10,667 nucleotides of DNA from Pseudomonadota bacterium (lineage in GTDB: Bacteria > Pseudomonadota > Gammaproteobacteria > Burkholderiales > Casimicrobiaceae), in the NCBI GenBank assembly GCA_022709775.1, contig JAKLIE010000020.1, positions 1 through 10,667 of the forward strand, written 5' to 3'. This document shows positions 1 to 10,667 of the stretch, one piece after another. A program made the position numbers and the translations under genes. Position 1 is the stretch's first letter; every line of letters begins with the position of its first letter. The notes below the pieces were generated by a model, which made no database searches, was not told where the DNA came from, and saw only the letters and a list, made by a program, of their open reading frames with translations.

Positions 1-3000
1 CGGCGGCGGAAGGTTCCAGACCTGGCCCGTGGGCGAGAAGGCGTCGGGGGGGGCACCGATCGACGCGCCCTGGGCGTAGGTGCCCGGGTTCGCCCAGGGT
101 TCGGCGCCGTCCGGCGCGGCGCCGAGTGCGAGATCGCGAAAGAATCCCAGCGCCAGGCCGCTCGCCCGGGCGTGGGCGGCGGCCGCAGCCAGCTGGCGCT
201 CCGCGAGCCACTGGAGGTAGAGCGCGAAGCGGACCCGGCGTGCGTGCCGACCGGCGAAGTCGGCTACGCGCGCAGCGTCGGGTCGGCGCAGATCGTCGGG
301 CCAGCGCTGCCAGGGCTCGCGCGGATGCGCAGCGGCGATCGCATCGAAGATCGCGAACTGCCGCAGCGACAGGCCGCCGGCGGCGACGAAGCGATCGAAC
401 TCGGCGACCAGCGGATCCGCCCCGGAACGCCGCTCGAATTGCGCGAAGCACAGGTCCAGCACCGCCCGCTTGAGCTCCCACACGCCGGCGTAGTCGACGT
501 GAGCGCGCGCGGAGAGGCCCACGATGCCGGGACCGGATCGCGCGAGCAGCGCGCGCGCGTCCTGTGCGTCCGCGAGATCGGGCACCCGCTCGACGTCGAC
601 GTAGATCGGATCGAGGAATCGCCGGTCGGAAGGGTGATACGGACTGGCGCGCTCCCGATCCTCGGCGAAGAGCGCGTGCAGCGGATTGATGCCGACGACG
701 CTGCCGCCCGCGCGGGCCGTGGCTTCGCCCAGCAGCGAGAGCGACGTGAGGTCCCCGATGCCCAGATCGCCGCGCCGGCGCAGCGAGTACAGGTGCGCGG
801 CGAGCCCGAAGCGGCGCCCTCCTTCGCGGAGCTCGGGCGGCAGGTAGCAGCGGCCCGGCGCCACGACGACGCGGCATTCGACCGACGGATCGTCGTCGAA
901 TCCCAGCGTGTGGATGCCGATGGGCAGCGACGGCAACGCCAGGACCCGCTGCGTGACCTGGCGGCCATCCGTTGCCGTCACGACGTTCGCGGGGAGGTCG
1001 TCCAGCACGACGGGCAGGCTCTGCTCGGTGCCGTTCTCCTGCCGCAGCCGCAAGGCGGCGGTCCGGGAGCGTCGCCGTTCGTCGACCCCTGCGAAGGCCA
1101 CGCTCGCGCGGGAGCCTTCGTGCGCCGTCACCATCGCAGGCAACCGCCGGCGTTCCCGGACATCGGCAAGCTCGGCGAGCCGGTCGCGCGCCTCGCCGGT
1201 CGTATCGGCGCGAAGCCCCATCGCCGCCAGCAGCGCGCGCCGGGTGTCGATGCCGACGACGTGGCGACCACCGGCCATGTCCCACCATTCGCGGGCGATT
1301 CCCGCGGCGGCGGCCAGCCGCTCGAGCACCTCGGGCTCGACGCCGGGGCGCCGGCGACCGGGACCGATGCCGGCTTCTTCGACGAGGACGACCACCGATC
1401 GCGGCTCGAGGGCGCCGGATGCGTCGACGTCCTCGGGCGCGCCGTCGCGCCGCACCGTCGAACGCGACGTGTCGATTCGACGGCGCCACACGTGGCCGTC
1501 GCGCGCGTCGGGCCAGCGTACCGCGACGGGATCGTCTCCGGCATTGAGCGCCACGGCGACACGGTCGGCTCCGGCGTCATCGGATTCGCCGGCGTACAGG
1601 ACCGCGACGAGGCAGCGGCCGTCGGTGTTGGCCCAGTCGCTGCCGCTCATCGCACGGCCATCCGGGTGCCGCCACTCGACGTCGGCGATGCCGCTCCCGT
1701 CCATGGGCGCGCCGGTGAGCCAGCGGTCTGCGCGCAATGCCGGGTGCGAACGCCGAAGGTCGACGAGCGCGGCGATGAAATCGACGAGATCGTCGTCGGC
1801 GTCTTCCCAGTCGATCCACGTCAGCGCGTTGTCCTGCGCGTACGCGTTGTTGTTGCCGCGCTGCGTCCGCCCGAGCTCGTCGCCCATCGCGAGCATCGGC
1901 GTGCCTCGCGAAAGCAGGAGCGTCGCGAGGAGGTTGCGCACGTCGCGGCCGCGCTTCCCGCGGACCGCGGGATCGGACGTCGGGCCTTCGACGCCGTGAT
2001 TCCAGGAGAAGTTGGCGTCGCTTCCGTCGCGGTTGCCTTCGCCGTTCGCCTCGTTGTCCTTCGCGGCGAACGCGACGAGGTCCGCGAGCGTGAAGCCGTC
2101 GTGCGCGGTGACGAAGTTGACCGAGCACGACGGCGGCCGGGAGCGTGCCGCGAAGACGTCGGCGGAACCGGCGAAGCGCGTCGCCAGATCACCCGCGAGG
2201 CCCGGATCGCCGCGCCAGTATCGCCGAACCGTGTCGCGATAGCGGTCGTTCCATTCGCTCCATCGCGCCGGAAAGGCGCCGAGCCGGTGTCCGCCGGGCC
2301 CGACGTCCCACGGCTCGGCGATCAGCTTCAGGTCGCGCAGGAGGGGATCCTGCGCGATGGCCTGCAACAGTGGCGCCGCGGGATCGAAGCCGTCGTCGCC
2401 GCGGCCGAGCGTCGTGGCCAGGTCGAAGCGAAAGCCGTCGATGCCCGCCGCCGAGGCGTAGTAGCGAAGGACGTCCATCGCGAGACGCAGCACGGGCGCA
2501 CGGTCCAGCGCGAGCGTGTTGCCGCAACCGGAGTCGTCGACGTACCGCGCACGATCGTCGGCGCGGGTGCGATAGTAGGTCGCGTTGTCGAGGCCCCGCA
2601 GCGACAGCGTGGGACCGCGCGCGTCGCCTTCGCCCGTGTGATTGAGGACGACGTCGAGGATCACTTCCACGCCCGCCGCCTGCAGGGCCGCGACGCAGTC
2701 GCGCAGCTCGTCGATGCCGCCCGGCGCGAGCCGCGGATCGGGAACGAACAGCGCCGCGGGGTTGTAGCCCCAGTAGTTGGTCAGCCCCTGGTCCGCGATG
2801 TGGCGCTCGTCGATGGCCGCCGCGATCGGCATCAGCTCGACGGTCGTGATGCCGAGCCGCGTCAGGTGCGCGAGCGATGCGGGGTGGGCGAGGCCGGCGC
2901 AGGTGCCGCGCAGGGCGTCGGGGATGCCGGGATGCGTGCGGGTGAATCCGCGGACGTGCAGCTCGTAGAGGATCGTCTGCGCCCACGGCACCCGCGGACG

Positions 3001-3438
3001 TCGGGCGGCGGCCGCCGCCGGCAGGGGCGTCACGATTCCCTTCGGGACGAAGGCCGCGCTGTCCGTGTCGTCGCGAGTCGCGTCGTCCGCGGTCGCGCCG
3101 AACATCGCGCGATGCAGCACGAGCCGTCGATCGAGCGCCCTCGCGTAGGGATCGACGAGGAGCTTCGCCGGGTTGAAGCGGTGGCCGGCGCGCACGTCGT
3201 AAGGGCCGCGTGCGCGCAGCCCGTAGCGATCGCCCGCCGCGATGCCGGGAACGAAGCCGTGGAAGACGTCGCCGGTGCGCTCCGGCAGCGCGATGCGCTC
3301 GCGTTCGCTCCCGTCGGCCGGGTCGAAGAGGCAGAAGTCGATCCCGGTAGCGTGGGCCGAGAACACGGCGACGTTCGCGCCTCCGCGCTGCAGGGTGACG
3401 CCGAGCGGCTCGGGGTTGCCGGGGCCTGCGAAGCGCAT
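1..3438 (-). CDS. GlgX-MalQ fusion: glycogen debranching enzyme joined to 4-alpha-glucanotransferase (3' end off the window)
   Basis: I read all 1146 codons from the ATG at 3438 to base 1 and found no stop, so two usually separate enzymes share one frame. Residues 1 to about 690 are GlgX, GH13_11, which cuts alpha-1,6 links to short stubs left by phosphorylase. A CBM48-like domain lies at about 7-110, ILYELHVRGFT at 156-166, and DVVLNH at 262-267. The nucleophile is D339 in GFRFDLATTLGR, the acid/base is E375 in IAEPWDVGPGG, and D447 lies in VTAHDGF. The GlgX end is EPRSVVVLV, 678-686. From about 701 follows MalQ, GH77: N-terminal domain (LAAAAGI), then GLAAHLYSLRRRGDLGIGDL 878-897, GINPLHALF 916-924, SPYHPSDRRFLDPIYVDV 932-949, YLQWLAERQL 1074-1083, GFFRDLALG 1098-1106 and GAPPDAF 1128-1134. 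The GH77 catalytic residues, about 300 residues of MalQ, would lie off the left edge. The start is 3 bases after the glgA stop (TGACCGATG) with no Shine-Dalgarno sequence, suggesting coupled translation. Confidence 0.93.
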   Translation of the reverse strand, partial: MRFAGPGNPEPLGVTLQRGGANVAVFSAHATGIDFCLFDPADGSERERIALPERTGDVFHGFVPGIAAGDRYGLRARGPYDVRAGHRFNPAKLLVDPYARALDRRLVLHRAMFGATADDATRDDTDSAAFVPKGIVTPLPAAAAARRPRVPWAQTILYELHVRGFTRTHPGIPDALRGTCAGLAHPASLAHLTRLGITTVELMPIAAAIDERHIADQGLTNYWGYNPAALFVPDPRLAPGGIDELRDCVAALQAAGVEVILDVVLNHTGEGDARGPTLSLRGLDNATYYRTRADDRARYVDDSGCGNTLALDRAPVLRLAMDVLRYYASAAGIDGFRFDLATTLGRGDDGFDPAAPLLQAIAQDPLLRDLKLIAEPWDVGPGGHRLGAFPARWSEWNDRYRDTVRRYWRGDPGLAGDLATRFAGSADVFAARSRPPSCSVNFVTAHDGFTLADLVAFAAKDNEANGEGNRDGSDANFSWNHGVEGPTSDPAVRGKRGRDVRNLLATLLLSRGTPMLAMGDELGRTQRGNNNAYAQDNALTWIDWEDADDDLVDFIAALVDLRRSHPALRADRWLTGAPMDGSGIADVEWRHPDGRAMSGSDWANTDGRCLVAVLYAGESDDAGADRVAVALNAGDDPVAVRWPDARDGHVWRRRIDTSRSTVRRDGAPEDVDASGALEPRSVVVLVEEAGIGPGRRRPGVEPEVLERLAAAAGIAREWWDMAGGRHVVGIDTRRALLAAMGLRADTTGEARDRLAELADVRERRRLPAMVTAHEGSRASVAFAGVDERRRSRTAALRLRQENGTEQSLPVVLDDLPANVVTATDGRQVTQRVLALPSLPIGIHTLGFDDDPSVECRVVVAPGRCYLPPELREGGRRFGLAAHLYSLRRRGDLGIGDLTSLSLLGEATARAGGSVVGINPLHALFAEDRERASPYHPSDRRFLDPIYVDVERVPDLADAQDARALLARSGPGIVGLSARAHVDYAGVWELKRAVLDLCFAQFERRSGADPLVAEFDRFVAAGGLSLRQFAIFDAIAAAHPREPWQRWPDDLRRPDAARVADFAGRHARRVRFALYLQWLAERQLAAAAAHARASGLALGFFRDLALGAAPDGAEPWANPGTYAQGASIGAPPDAFSPTGQVWNLPPP
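1324..1395 (-). other. GlgX to MalQ junction and linker
   Basis: This segment encodes residues 682 to about 705, from the last GlgX beta strand (VVVLV) through EEAGIGPGRRRPGVEPEV to the first MalQ helix (LERLAAAAGI). The linker is only about 15 residues, rich in Gly, Pro and Arg, and contains no stop in frame. The first in-frame ATG, at 1278, falls inside the conserved MalQ N-terminal domain, so it is not a plausible separate start. A GTG at 1329 (residue 704) could in principle start MalQ alone, but no Shine-Dalgarno sequence precedes it. Confidence 0.75.
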
Positions 3439-3441
3439 CGG

Positions 3442-4899
3442 TCAGGCGGCGCGATGCGCGAGCAGCGCGCGGAAGAGTGCGGCGTATTCCCCGGCAGGCC
3501 GGGTCCAGCCCACGTCGGTCGCCATCGCACGGGATTGCAGGCCGCGCCACAGCGCGACGTCGCGCCGCAGCGTCATGGCGCGGCCGATCGCGAGCTCGAG
3601 GTTCGCGCGGGACACCGGTTCGAACTGGATTCCCGTGCCGGTTCCCGCGGCCGGCGCAGACTCGTTCGCGTCCTTCACGGTATCGGCAAGGCCGCCGACC
3701 CGCGCCACCACGGGAATTGCGCCGTAACGCAGCGCGCAGAGCTGGGTGAGGCCGCAGGGCTCGAAGCGCGACGGCACGAGCAGCGCGTCAACCGACCCCT
3801 GAATCAGGTGTGCGAGGCCCTCCTCGTAGCCGATCACCGCGGCGACGCGCCCGGGATGCCGCGCGGTCGCGGCGGCGAAGCCGTCCTCGAGCGGCTTGTC
3901 GCCGGCGCCGAGGAGAGCGAGCTGCGCGCCGTTGCGGACGACGAAGGGCAGCGCGTCGAGCAGGAGGTCCATGCCCTTCTGAAGCGTCAACCGGCTGACG
4001 GCCCCGAAGAGAAAGGTCGACGGCTCGACGTCGAGGCCCAGGCGTGCCTGCAACGCCGCCTTGTTGCCGGCGCGCCCGGCAAGGTCCCCGGCATCGAAGC
4101 GACGGACGAGATGGGCGTCGGTCTCCGGATTCCACAGCGCGTCGTCGATCCCGTTCAGGATGCCCGTCAGCACGCCTGCGCGATGTCGAAGGAGCCCGTC
4201 GAGCCCCATGCCTCCCTCGGGCGTGAGGATCTCCGCCGCATAGGTCGGCGACACCGTGGTGATCCGGTCCGCCAGCGCAAGGCCGGCCTTCAGGTAGCCG
4301 ATCGTGCCGTAGTACTCGACGCCGTCGATCGCCCACGCGTGCGGAGGCAATCCGAGAGCCGCCAGCAGCTCGCGCGGGAACTGTCCCTGGAACGCGAGGT
4401 TGTGCACGGTCATCACGGTGGCCGGGCGCGGCGCGCCGGCGTAGTGGAGCAGGGCCGGCGCGAGGCCCGCCTGCCAGTCGTGGGCATGGACGATGTCGGG
4501 CGCGACGCCGGGCACGGTTCCACGGCCGATCGAGGCGGCGCACTCGGCGAGCGCCGCGAAGCGCAGCGCGTTGTCGGCCCAGGGCATGCCGTCGGGTCCG
4601 AGATACGGATTGCCGGGTCGTGCAAAGAGGTGCGGCGCGTCCAGCACGAGGAGATCGAGTCCTGCGGTGTGCGCCGCGAGCAGCCGCGCCGGCCCGCCGT
4701 GCAGGTGCGCATACGTGTGGATGGCCTCGGCCGCGCGCAGCGCATCGATCACCGCCGGGTAGCCGGGGACCAGCGTGCGCGTGTCGACGCCCTCGCGCGC
4801 GAGCGCGGCCGGCAGCGCGGCGGCGACGTCCGCGAGGCCGCCGGTCTTGACGAGGGGATAGACCTCGGAGGCGACGGACAGGACGCGCACGCGCTTCAC
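3442..4899 (-). CDS. glgA: Glycogen synthase (ADP-glucose type)
   Basis: GT5 glycosyltransferase that adds glucose from ADP-glucose to the non-reducing ends of alpha-1,4 glucan in the cytoplasm. From the GTG at 4899 the product is 485 aa (E. coli about 477). The frame is open far upstream inside glgC, but the family N-terminus [19 protein letters not shown] begins here. Seen: K18-T-G-G-L, the ADP-glucose binding loop; VHAHDWQAG 137-145; [11 protein letters not shown] 165-175; VSRLTLQKG 301-309 with R303 and K308, the conserved phosphate-binding pair; [12 protein letters not shown] 376-387 with E380 and C382, equivalent to E. coli E377 and C379 as I recall them; and GGLADTV 402-408 near the C-terminal nucleotide site. 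Both Rossmann-like halves are complete. The stop is three bases before the glgX start. Sequence character is closer to alphaproteobacterial GlgA than to E. coli. Confidence 0.97.
   Translation of the reverse strand: MKRVRVLSVASEVYPLVKTGGLADVAAALPAALAREGVDTRTLVPGYPAVIDALRAAEAIHTYAHLHGGPARLLAAHTAGLDLLVLDAPHLFARPGNPYLGPDGMPWADNALRFAALAECAASIGRGTVPGVAPDIVHAHDWQAGLAPALLHYAGAPRPATVMTVHNLAFQGQFPRELLAALGLPPHAWAIDGVEYYGTIGYLKAGLALADRITTVSPTYAAEILTPEGGMGLDGLLRHRAGVLTGILNGIDDALWNPETDAHLVRRFDAGDLAGRAGNKAALQARLGLDVEPSTFLFGAVSRLTLQKGMDLLLDALPFVVRNGAQLALLGAGDKPLEDGFAAATARHPGRVAAVIGYEEGLAHLIQGSVDALLVPSRFEPCGLTQLCALRYGAIPVVARVGGLADTVKDANESAPAAGTGTGIQFEPVSRANLELAIGRAMTLRRDVALWRGLQSRAMATDVGWTRPAGEYAALFRALLAHRAA
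4896..4899 (-). promoter_or_regulatory. GTGA start-stop overlap coupling glgC and glgA
   Basis: In the transcript the sequence GTGA carries the GTG start of glgA (4899-4897) and the TGA stop of glgC (4898-4896). No good Shine-Dalgarno sequence precedes it, so glgA is probably translated by ribosomes that have just finished glgC. A second in-frame GTG at 4890-4888 would give a protein three residues shorter and remains possible. The overlap favours the first. Confidence 0.65.
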
Positions 4900-6161
4900 T
4901 TCGGCAGGCGGTCGATCATCGGCTGCGTGATGAGGCAGATGCCGAGCGGCGTTCGGCGGAAGCGCGCCGCGTCGACCTCGGGATCCTCGCCGACGACGAG
5001 CCCCGCGGGAATCCTGACGCCGGCGTCGACGATGACGTTGGTGAGCCGTGCGCCCCGTCCGATCTCCACGTTGGGGAGGACGACCGCGTTCTCGACCCGC
5101 CCGTAGGAATGCAGGTGGACGCCGGTGAACAGCAGCGAGTGGTGCAGCGTGGATCCGGAAACGATGCAGCCGCCGGACACGAGCGACGAGATGCCGACGC
5201 CGCGCCGGCCGTCGACGTCGTGCACGAACTTCGCCGGCGGCGTGATCTCCGCGTAGCTCCAGATCGGCCAGTCGCGATCGTAGAGGTCGAGCGCCGGCAC
5301 GACGTCGGTCAGGTCGATGTTCGCCTCCCAGTAGGCATCGAGCGTCCCGACGTCGCGCCAGTAGGCTTCGGCCTCCTCGCGCGACCGGACGCAGGAGACG
5401 GCAAAGCGATGCGCGACGGCCTTGGCATTCCTGACCAGGAAAGGGATGACGTCGCGGCCGAAGTCCCGGCTCGAGTGCGGATCGGCGGCGTCGCGTCTCA
5501 GCTGCTCGTTCAGGAACTCGCGCCGGAAGACGTAGATGCCCATGCTCGCCATCGCCCAGCCGGGCCGGTCGGGCATCTCGGGCGGATGCTCGGGCTTCTC
5601 GACGAAGGACACGATGCGGTCCCTGTCGTCGACGCCCATGATGCCGAAGCCCATCGCGTCCGCGACCGGCAGCTCGACGCAGGCGACGGTGACGTCGGCG
5701 CCGCTGTTGACGTGCTGGACGAGCATGCGCTCGTAGTCCATCTTGTAGACGTGGTCCCCCGCGAGGATGACGAGGTACTCGGGGGCGTACCCGTCGACGA
5801 TGTCGATGTTCTGGAACACCGCGTCGGTCGTGCCCGCATACCACTTGTCCTCCCCGACGCGCTGGCTCGCCGGCAGGATGTCGAAGCTCTCCTTGCGCAC
5901 CGGCTGCAGGAAGTTCCAGCCGCGCTGCAGGTGGCGGATCAGGCTGTGGGCCTTGTACTGGGTCGCGACCGCTATCCGACGGACGCCGGAGTTGAGGGCA
6001 TTCGACAACGCGAAGTCGACGATGCGCGACTTGCCGCCGAAATAGACGGCGGGCTTCGCGCGCCTGTCGGTGAGCTCCATCAGCCGGCTTCCGCGACCCC
6101 CCGCGAGGACGTAGGCCATCGACGAGCGTGCCAGCGGCGTCGAGTAGGTCACCTGTTCCAT
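4896..6161 (-). CDS. glgC: Glucose-1-phosphate adenylyltransferase (ADP-glucose pyrophosphorylase)
   Basis: Makes ADP-glucose and pyrophosphate from ATP and glucose-1-phosphate, the committed and normally allosterically controlled step of bacterial glycogen synthesis. The product is 421 aa (E. coli about 431). The ATG at 6161 was chosen because GAAGG precedes it at 7 bases and the family N-terminus follows; upstream in-frame codons give no GlgC-like sequence. Seen: nucleotide-binding loop LAGGRGSRL 19-27; R33-R34-A-K36-P regulatory/substrate region; WYAGTTDAV 107-115 with Y108; [11 protein letters not shown] 133-143 with metal-binding D136; EKP 188-190 with the glucose-1-phosphate lysine K189; SSRDFGRD 230-237; [12 protein letters not shown] 267-278. 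A C-terminal left-handed beta-helix of hexapeptide-like repeats covers about 310-400 ([12 protein letters not shown] onward). Compared with E. coli GlgC from memory, the activator lysine K39 is R33 here and H46 is Y40, as in Agrobacterium-type enzymes. The gene overlaps glgA by 4 bases. Confidence 0.97.
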   Translation of the reverse strand: MEQVTYSTPLARSSMAYVLAGGRGSRLMELTDRRAKPAVYFGGKSRIVDFALSNALNSGVRRIAVATQYKAHSLIRHLQRGWNFLQPVRKESFDILPASQRVGEDKWYAGTTDAVFQNIDIVDGYAPEYLVILAGDHVYKMDYERMLVQHVNSGADVTVACVELPVADAMGFGIMGVDDRDRIVSFVEKPEHPPEMPDRPGWAMASMGIYVFRREFLNEQLRRDAADPHSSRDFGRDVIPFLVRNAKAVAHRFAVSCVRSREEAEAYWRDVGTLDAYWEANIDLTDVVPALDLYDRDWPIWSYAEITPPAKFVHDVDGRRGVGISSLVSGGCIVSGSTLHHSLLFTGVHLHSYGRVENAVVLPNVEIGRGARLTNVIVDAGVRIPAGLVVGEDPEVDAARFRRTPLGICLITQPMIDRLPK

Positions 6162-6168
6162 GGTGTCG

Positions 6169-6173
6169 CCTTC
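6169..6173 (-). promoter_or_regulatory. Ribosome binding site of glgC
   Basis: Reading the minus strand, GAAGG lies 7 bases before the ATG at 6161. This is the clearest Shine-Dalgarno sequence in the window and fixes the glgC start. It means glgC can be initiated independently of glgB, unlike glgA and glgX, which appear to depend on translational coupling. Confidence 0.7.
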
Positions 6174-6207
6174 GGAGGGTCTGAGCGATGAGGAAGGGCG
6201 CGCGGCA

Positions 6208-8394
<2,187 letters not shown>

Positions 8395-8405
8395 CGGTCC
8401 GGTGC

Positions 8406-10667
8406 TCAGGGGACGCCCGGTTCGGCGCCCCAGATGTCGCGCGCGTAGTCCATGATCGCCCGGTCCGCGGAGAACCAGCCCATCCGCGCCGTGTTGAGGA
8501 TCGCCTTGCGGCACCATGCGTTCCGATCGAGCCAGAGCGCGCCGGCGGCGCGTTGCGTGGACCAGTAGGCGTCGAAATCCGCGGCGACCATGAAATAGTC
8601 GTGATGGCGGAGGTTGTCGACCAGCCCGTGGTAGCGGCCCCGGTCCTCGGGCGAGAACACGCCGGTCTCCACCGCATTGAGCACCTCGGCGAGCGCCGAC
8701 GATGCGGCGATCGTCGCCGTGGCGTCGATCCCGGCGGCGCGACGTTGCGCGACCTCGTCGGCGGTCAGGCCGAAGATCAGCACGTTTTCGGCGCCCACGC
8801 GCTCCGCGATCTCGATGTTGGCGCCGTCGAGCGTTCCGATCGTGAGCGCGCCGTTCAGCGCGAGCTTCATGTTCCCGGTGCCGGACGCCTCCATCCCCGC
8901 CGTCGAGATCTGCTCGGACAGGTCCGCCGCCGGGATGATGGCTTCGGCAAGGGTCACGTTGTAGTTCGGCAGGAACACGACCTTGAGGCGTCCGCGCACG
9001 ACCGGGTCGCGGTTGACGATGCGCGCGACGTCGTTGGCGAGCTTGATGACGAGCTTCGCCTGCTGATAGCCCGCCGCGGCCTTGCCGGCGAAGATCTTGA
9101 CTCTCGGGACCCACGGGCGCGTCGGCTGCGCGCGCACCGCGTTGTAGTACGCGATCGTCTCGAGGATGTTCAGCAGCTGCCGCTTGTACTCGTGGATGCG
9201 CTTGATGTGCACGTCGAACATGGCGTCCGGGTCGACGCCGATGCCCAGGCGTTCGGCAACGAGCCGCGCCAGCGCCACCTTGTTGGTGCGCCGCACCGCC
9301 CAGTAGCGCTCGCGGAACGCAGGGTCGTCGGCGAAGGGCTCGAGCGCCACCAGCCGGCCCGCATCGTCCATGACCTGCGGCCCGACGGCGTCGACGAGGA
9401 GCTCGGTCAGTCCCGGGTTCGCCTGGAACAGCCATCGGCGGAACGTGATGCCGTTGGTCTTGTTGACGATGCGGTCGGGAAAGATCGTGCCGAGGTCGTG
9501 GAACACGGTCCGCCGCATGAGGTCGGTGTGCAGCGCCGACACGCCGTTGACGCGGCGCGAGCCCAGGAACGCGAGGTGCCCCATCCGGACGCGGCGGCTG
9601 TGATTCTCCTCGATCAGCGAGATCGAGGACAGGAACCTGTCGTCGCGGCCGTCCGCGCGCTGCGCATCGAGGTGCAGGCCGTTGACGAGGTAGACGATCT
9701 GCATGTGGCGCGGCAACAGCCGCTCCAGGAGCGACACCGGCCACGTCTCCAGCGCCTCGGGCAGCAGCGTGTGGTTCGTGTAGTTGAACACCGACGTCGT
9801 GATGTTCCAGGCGAGCTCCCACGGCATCCCGTGCACGTCGATCAGCAATCGCATCAGCTCGGGCACCGCGATGGCGGGGTGCGTGTCGTTCAGCTGGATG
9901 GACACGTGGTCGGCGAGCGAGGCGAGCTCGCCGTGCTGCGCCTTGTGCCGGCGCAGCAGGTCCTGCAGCGACGCCGACGCGAAGAAGTATTCCTGCCGCA
10001 GCCTCAGCTCGTGCCCCGCCTCCGTCTCGTCGCTCGGGTAGAGCACGCGGGAGATCGCTTCCAGGCGCACGCGGTCGGCCAGCGCCCCGACGTGGTCGCC
10101 GCGGTTGAAGTCCTCGAGCCGCAGCGGATCCGTCGCCCGGGCCGACCACAGCCGCAGCGTGTTGACGTGCCGGCCGCGCCATCCGGTGATGGGCGTGTCG
10201 AACGCCACCGCGTTGACGCTCTCGGCCGGTTCCCACACCGCGTGCGTCGACCCGTCCGCGCCGGCGACGGTGTCGATCGCGCCGCCGAACCCGATCGTGT
10301 AGGTGACCTCCGGCCGCTCGAACTCCCACGGATTGCCGGCGGACAGCCAGTCCTCGGGGAGCTCCATCTGCCAGCCGTCCTTCAGCGCCTGGCGGAAGAT
10401 CCCGTGGTCGTACCGTATCCCGTAGCCGTGGGCGGGAATTCCCAGCGTAGCCATGCTCTCCATGTAGCAGGCGGCGAGCCGGCCGAGGCCGCCGTTGCCG
10501 AGCGCGGCGTCGGGCTCGAGCTTGCGCAGCCGGTCGAGATCCACCCCGAGATCGCGCAGCGCCTCGCGCGCCATCGAGGTGATGCCTAGGTTCCCCAGGG
10601 CGTCGAACAGGAGCCTCCCGATCATGAACTCGAGGGAGAAGTAGTAGACCCGCTTCCGGCCGTCCCG
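8406..10667 (-). CDS. glgP: Glycogen/starch/maltodextrin phosphorylase, 5'-truncated by the window edge
   Basis: Cytoplasmic GT35 enzyme that uses phosphate to release glucose-1-phosphate from the non-reducing ends of alpha-1,4 glucan and stops a few residues before each branch. 753 codons plus a TGA stop are visible and the frame is still open at the right edge. The first visible residues are [20 protein letters not shown], which normally lie some 60 to 75 residues into the protein (E. coli GlgP is about 815 aa), so only the N-terminus is missing. The ATG at 10625 is internal, not the start. Seen, by visible residue: [17 protein letters not shown] near 55-71; [11 protein letters not shown] 260-270; [10 protein letters not shown] 487-496; and [16 protein letters not shown], with the pyridoxal-phosphate lysine at residue 601 (codon 8865-8867). 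No frameshift or missing key residue was seen. It is the first gene visible in the operon, with glgB starting 11 bases after its stop. A maltodextrin phosphorylase cannot be excluded by sequence alone, but the neighbours favour glycogen. Confidence 0.97.
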   Translation of the reverse strand, partial: RDGRKRVYYFSLEFMIGRLLFDALGNLGITSMAREALRDLGVDLDRLRKLEPDAALGNGGLGRLAACYMESMATLGIPAHGYGIRYDHGIFRQALKDGWQMELPEDWLSAGNPWEFERPEVTYTIGFGGAIDTVAGADGSTHAVWEPAESVNAVAFDTPITGWRGRHVNTLRLWSARATDPLRLEDFNRGDHVGALADRVRLEAISRVLYPSDETEAGHELRLRQEYFFASASLQDLLRRHKAQHGELASLADHVSIQLNDTHPAIAVPELMRLLIDVHGMPWELAWNITTSVFNYTNHTLLPEALETWPVSLLERLLPRHMQIVYLVNGLHLDAQRADGRDDRFLSSISLIEENHSRRVRMGHLAFLGSRRVNGVSALHTDLMRRTVFHDLGTIFPDRIVNKTNGITFRRWLFQANPGLTELLVDAVGPQVMDDAGRLVALEPFADDPAFRERYWAVRRTNKVALARLVAERLGIGVDPDAMFDVHIKRIHEYKRQLLNILETIAYYNAVRAQPTRPWVPRVKIFAGKAAAGYQQAKLVIKLANDVARIVNRDPVVRGRLKVVFLPNYNVTLAEAIIPAADLSEQISTAGMEASGTGNMKLALNGALTIGTLDGANIEIAERVGAENVLIFGLTADEVAQRRAAGIDATATIAASSALAEVLNAVETGVFSPEDRGRYHGLVDNLRHHDYFMVAADFDAYWSTQRAAGALWLDRNAWCRKAILNTARMGWFSADRAIMDYARDIWGAEPGVP

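Noticed and set aside
3436..3444. A GlgA-GlgX fusion, since both are in the same reading frame
   Set aside because: A TGA stop at 3442-3444 separates them, followed by one codon and then the glgX ATG. Readthrough is possible in principle but nothing here supports it.
172..5106. Very long plus-strand open frame (over 1600 codons) opposite glgX-malQ, glgA and the end of glgC
   Set aside because: Over glgX-malQ and glgA it reads the exact reverse complements of sense codons, so it stays open simply because the sense genes avoid TTA, CTA and TCA, as expected at this GC content. Its translation is Arg/Ala/Val-rich, with no recognisable domain.
4900..5844. Extending glgA upstream to the ATG at 5844 (800 residues)
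   Set aside because: The extension overlaps glgC out of frame and shows no homology. GlgA proteins begin at the [16 protein letters not shown] motif.
5109..6191. Plus-strand open frame opposite glgC
   Set aside because: It is an antisense shadow of a gene with full GlgC motifs and has no recognisable protein family.
8395..10329. Extending glgB upstream to the first in-frame ATG (about 1373 residues)
   Set aside because: The extra part lies within glgP in another frame and is Arg/Ala-rich without domains. The E. coli-like GlgB N-terminus starts at 8394.

Overview
The window is a GC-rich (about two thirds G+C or more, by eye) stretch of a proteobacterial chromosome. It is filled by one minus-strand glycogen-metabolism operon that runs off both edges. 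In order of transcription, right to left, the genes are glgP (5' end missing), glgB, glgC, glgA and one giant open frame that joins glgX to malQ (3' end missing). No RNA genes, mobile elements, CRISPR arrays or gene-free stretches over 50 bases were found. The promoter must lie beyond the right edge.

Taxonomy: GlgC and GlgA resemble, from memory, the alphaproteobacterial (Agrobacterium-like) versions more than the E. coli ones. Examples are [22 protein letters not shown] and KMDY in GlgC, and [20 protein letters not shown] in GlgA. The gene order glgP-glgB-glgC-glgA-glgX also fits that group. GlgB aligns almost position for position with E. coli GlgB. An alphaproteobacterium is the best guess, but another high-GC proteobacterium carrying this gene type is possible.

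How the genes work together: GlgC makes ADP-glucose, GlgA elongates alpha-1,4 glucan with it, and GlgB adds alpha-1,6 branches. GlgP shortens outer chains to glucose-1-phosphate. GlgX removes the short stubs that GlgP leaves. MalQ disproportionates the released maltooligosaccharides into glucose and longer chains that GlgP can use again. Synthesis and breakdown are therefore encoded on one tightly packed transcript: 11-base gap, 46-base gap, 4-base overlap, 3-base gap, then a fusion.

The main point of interest is the GlgX-MalQ fusion. I translated the frame codon by codon from 3438 to 1 and found no stop. The frame holds a complete GlgX with all catalytic residues (residues 1 to about 690), followed at once by the MalQ N-terminal domain and the first part of its GH77 barrel (to residue 1146). 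The GH77 catalytic residues lie off the left edge. A second, smaller point is a perfect 9-bp inverted repeat whose loop contains the glgB stop codon, just before glgC.
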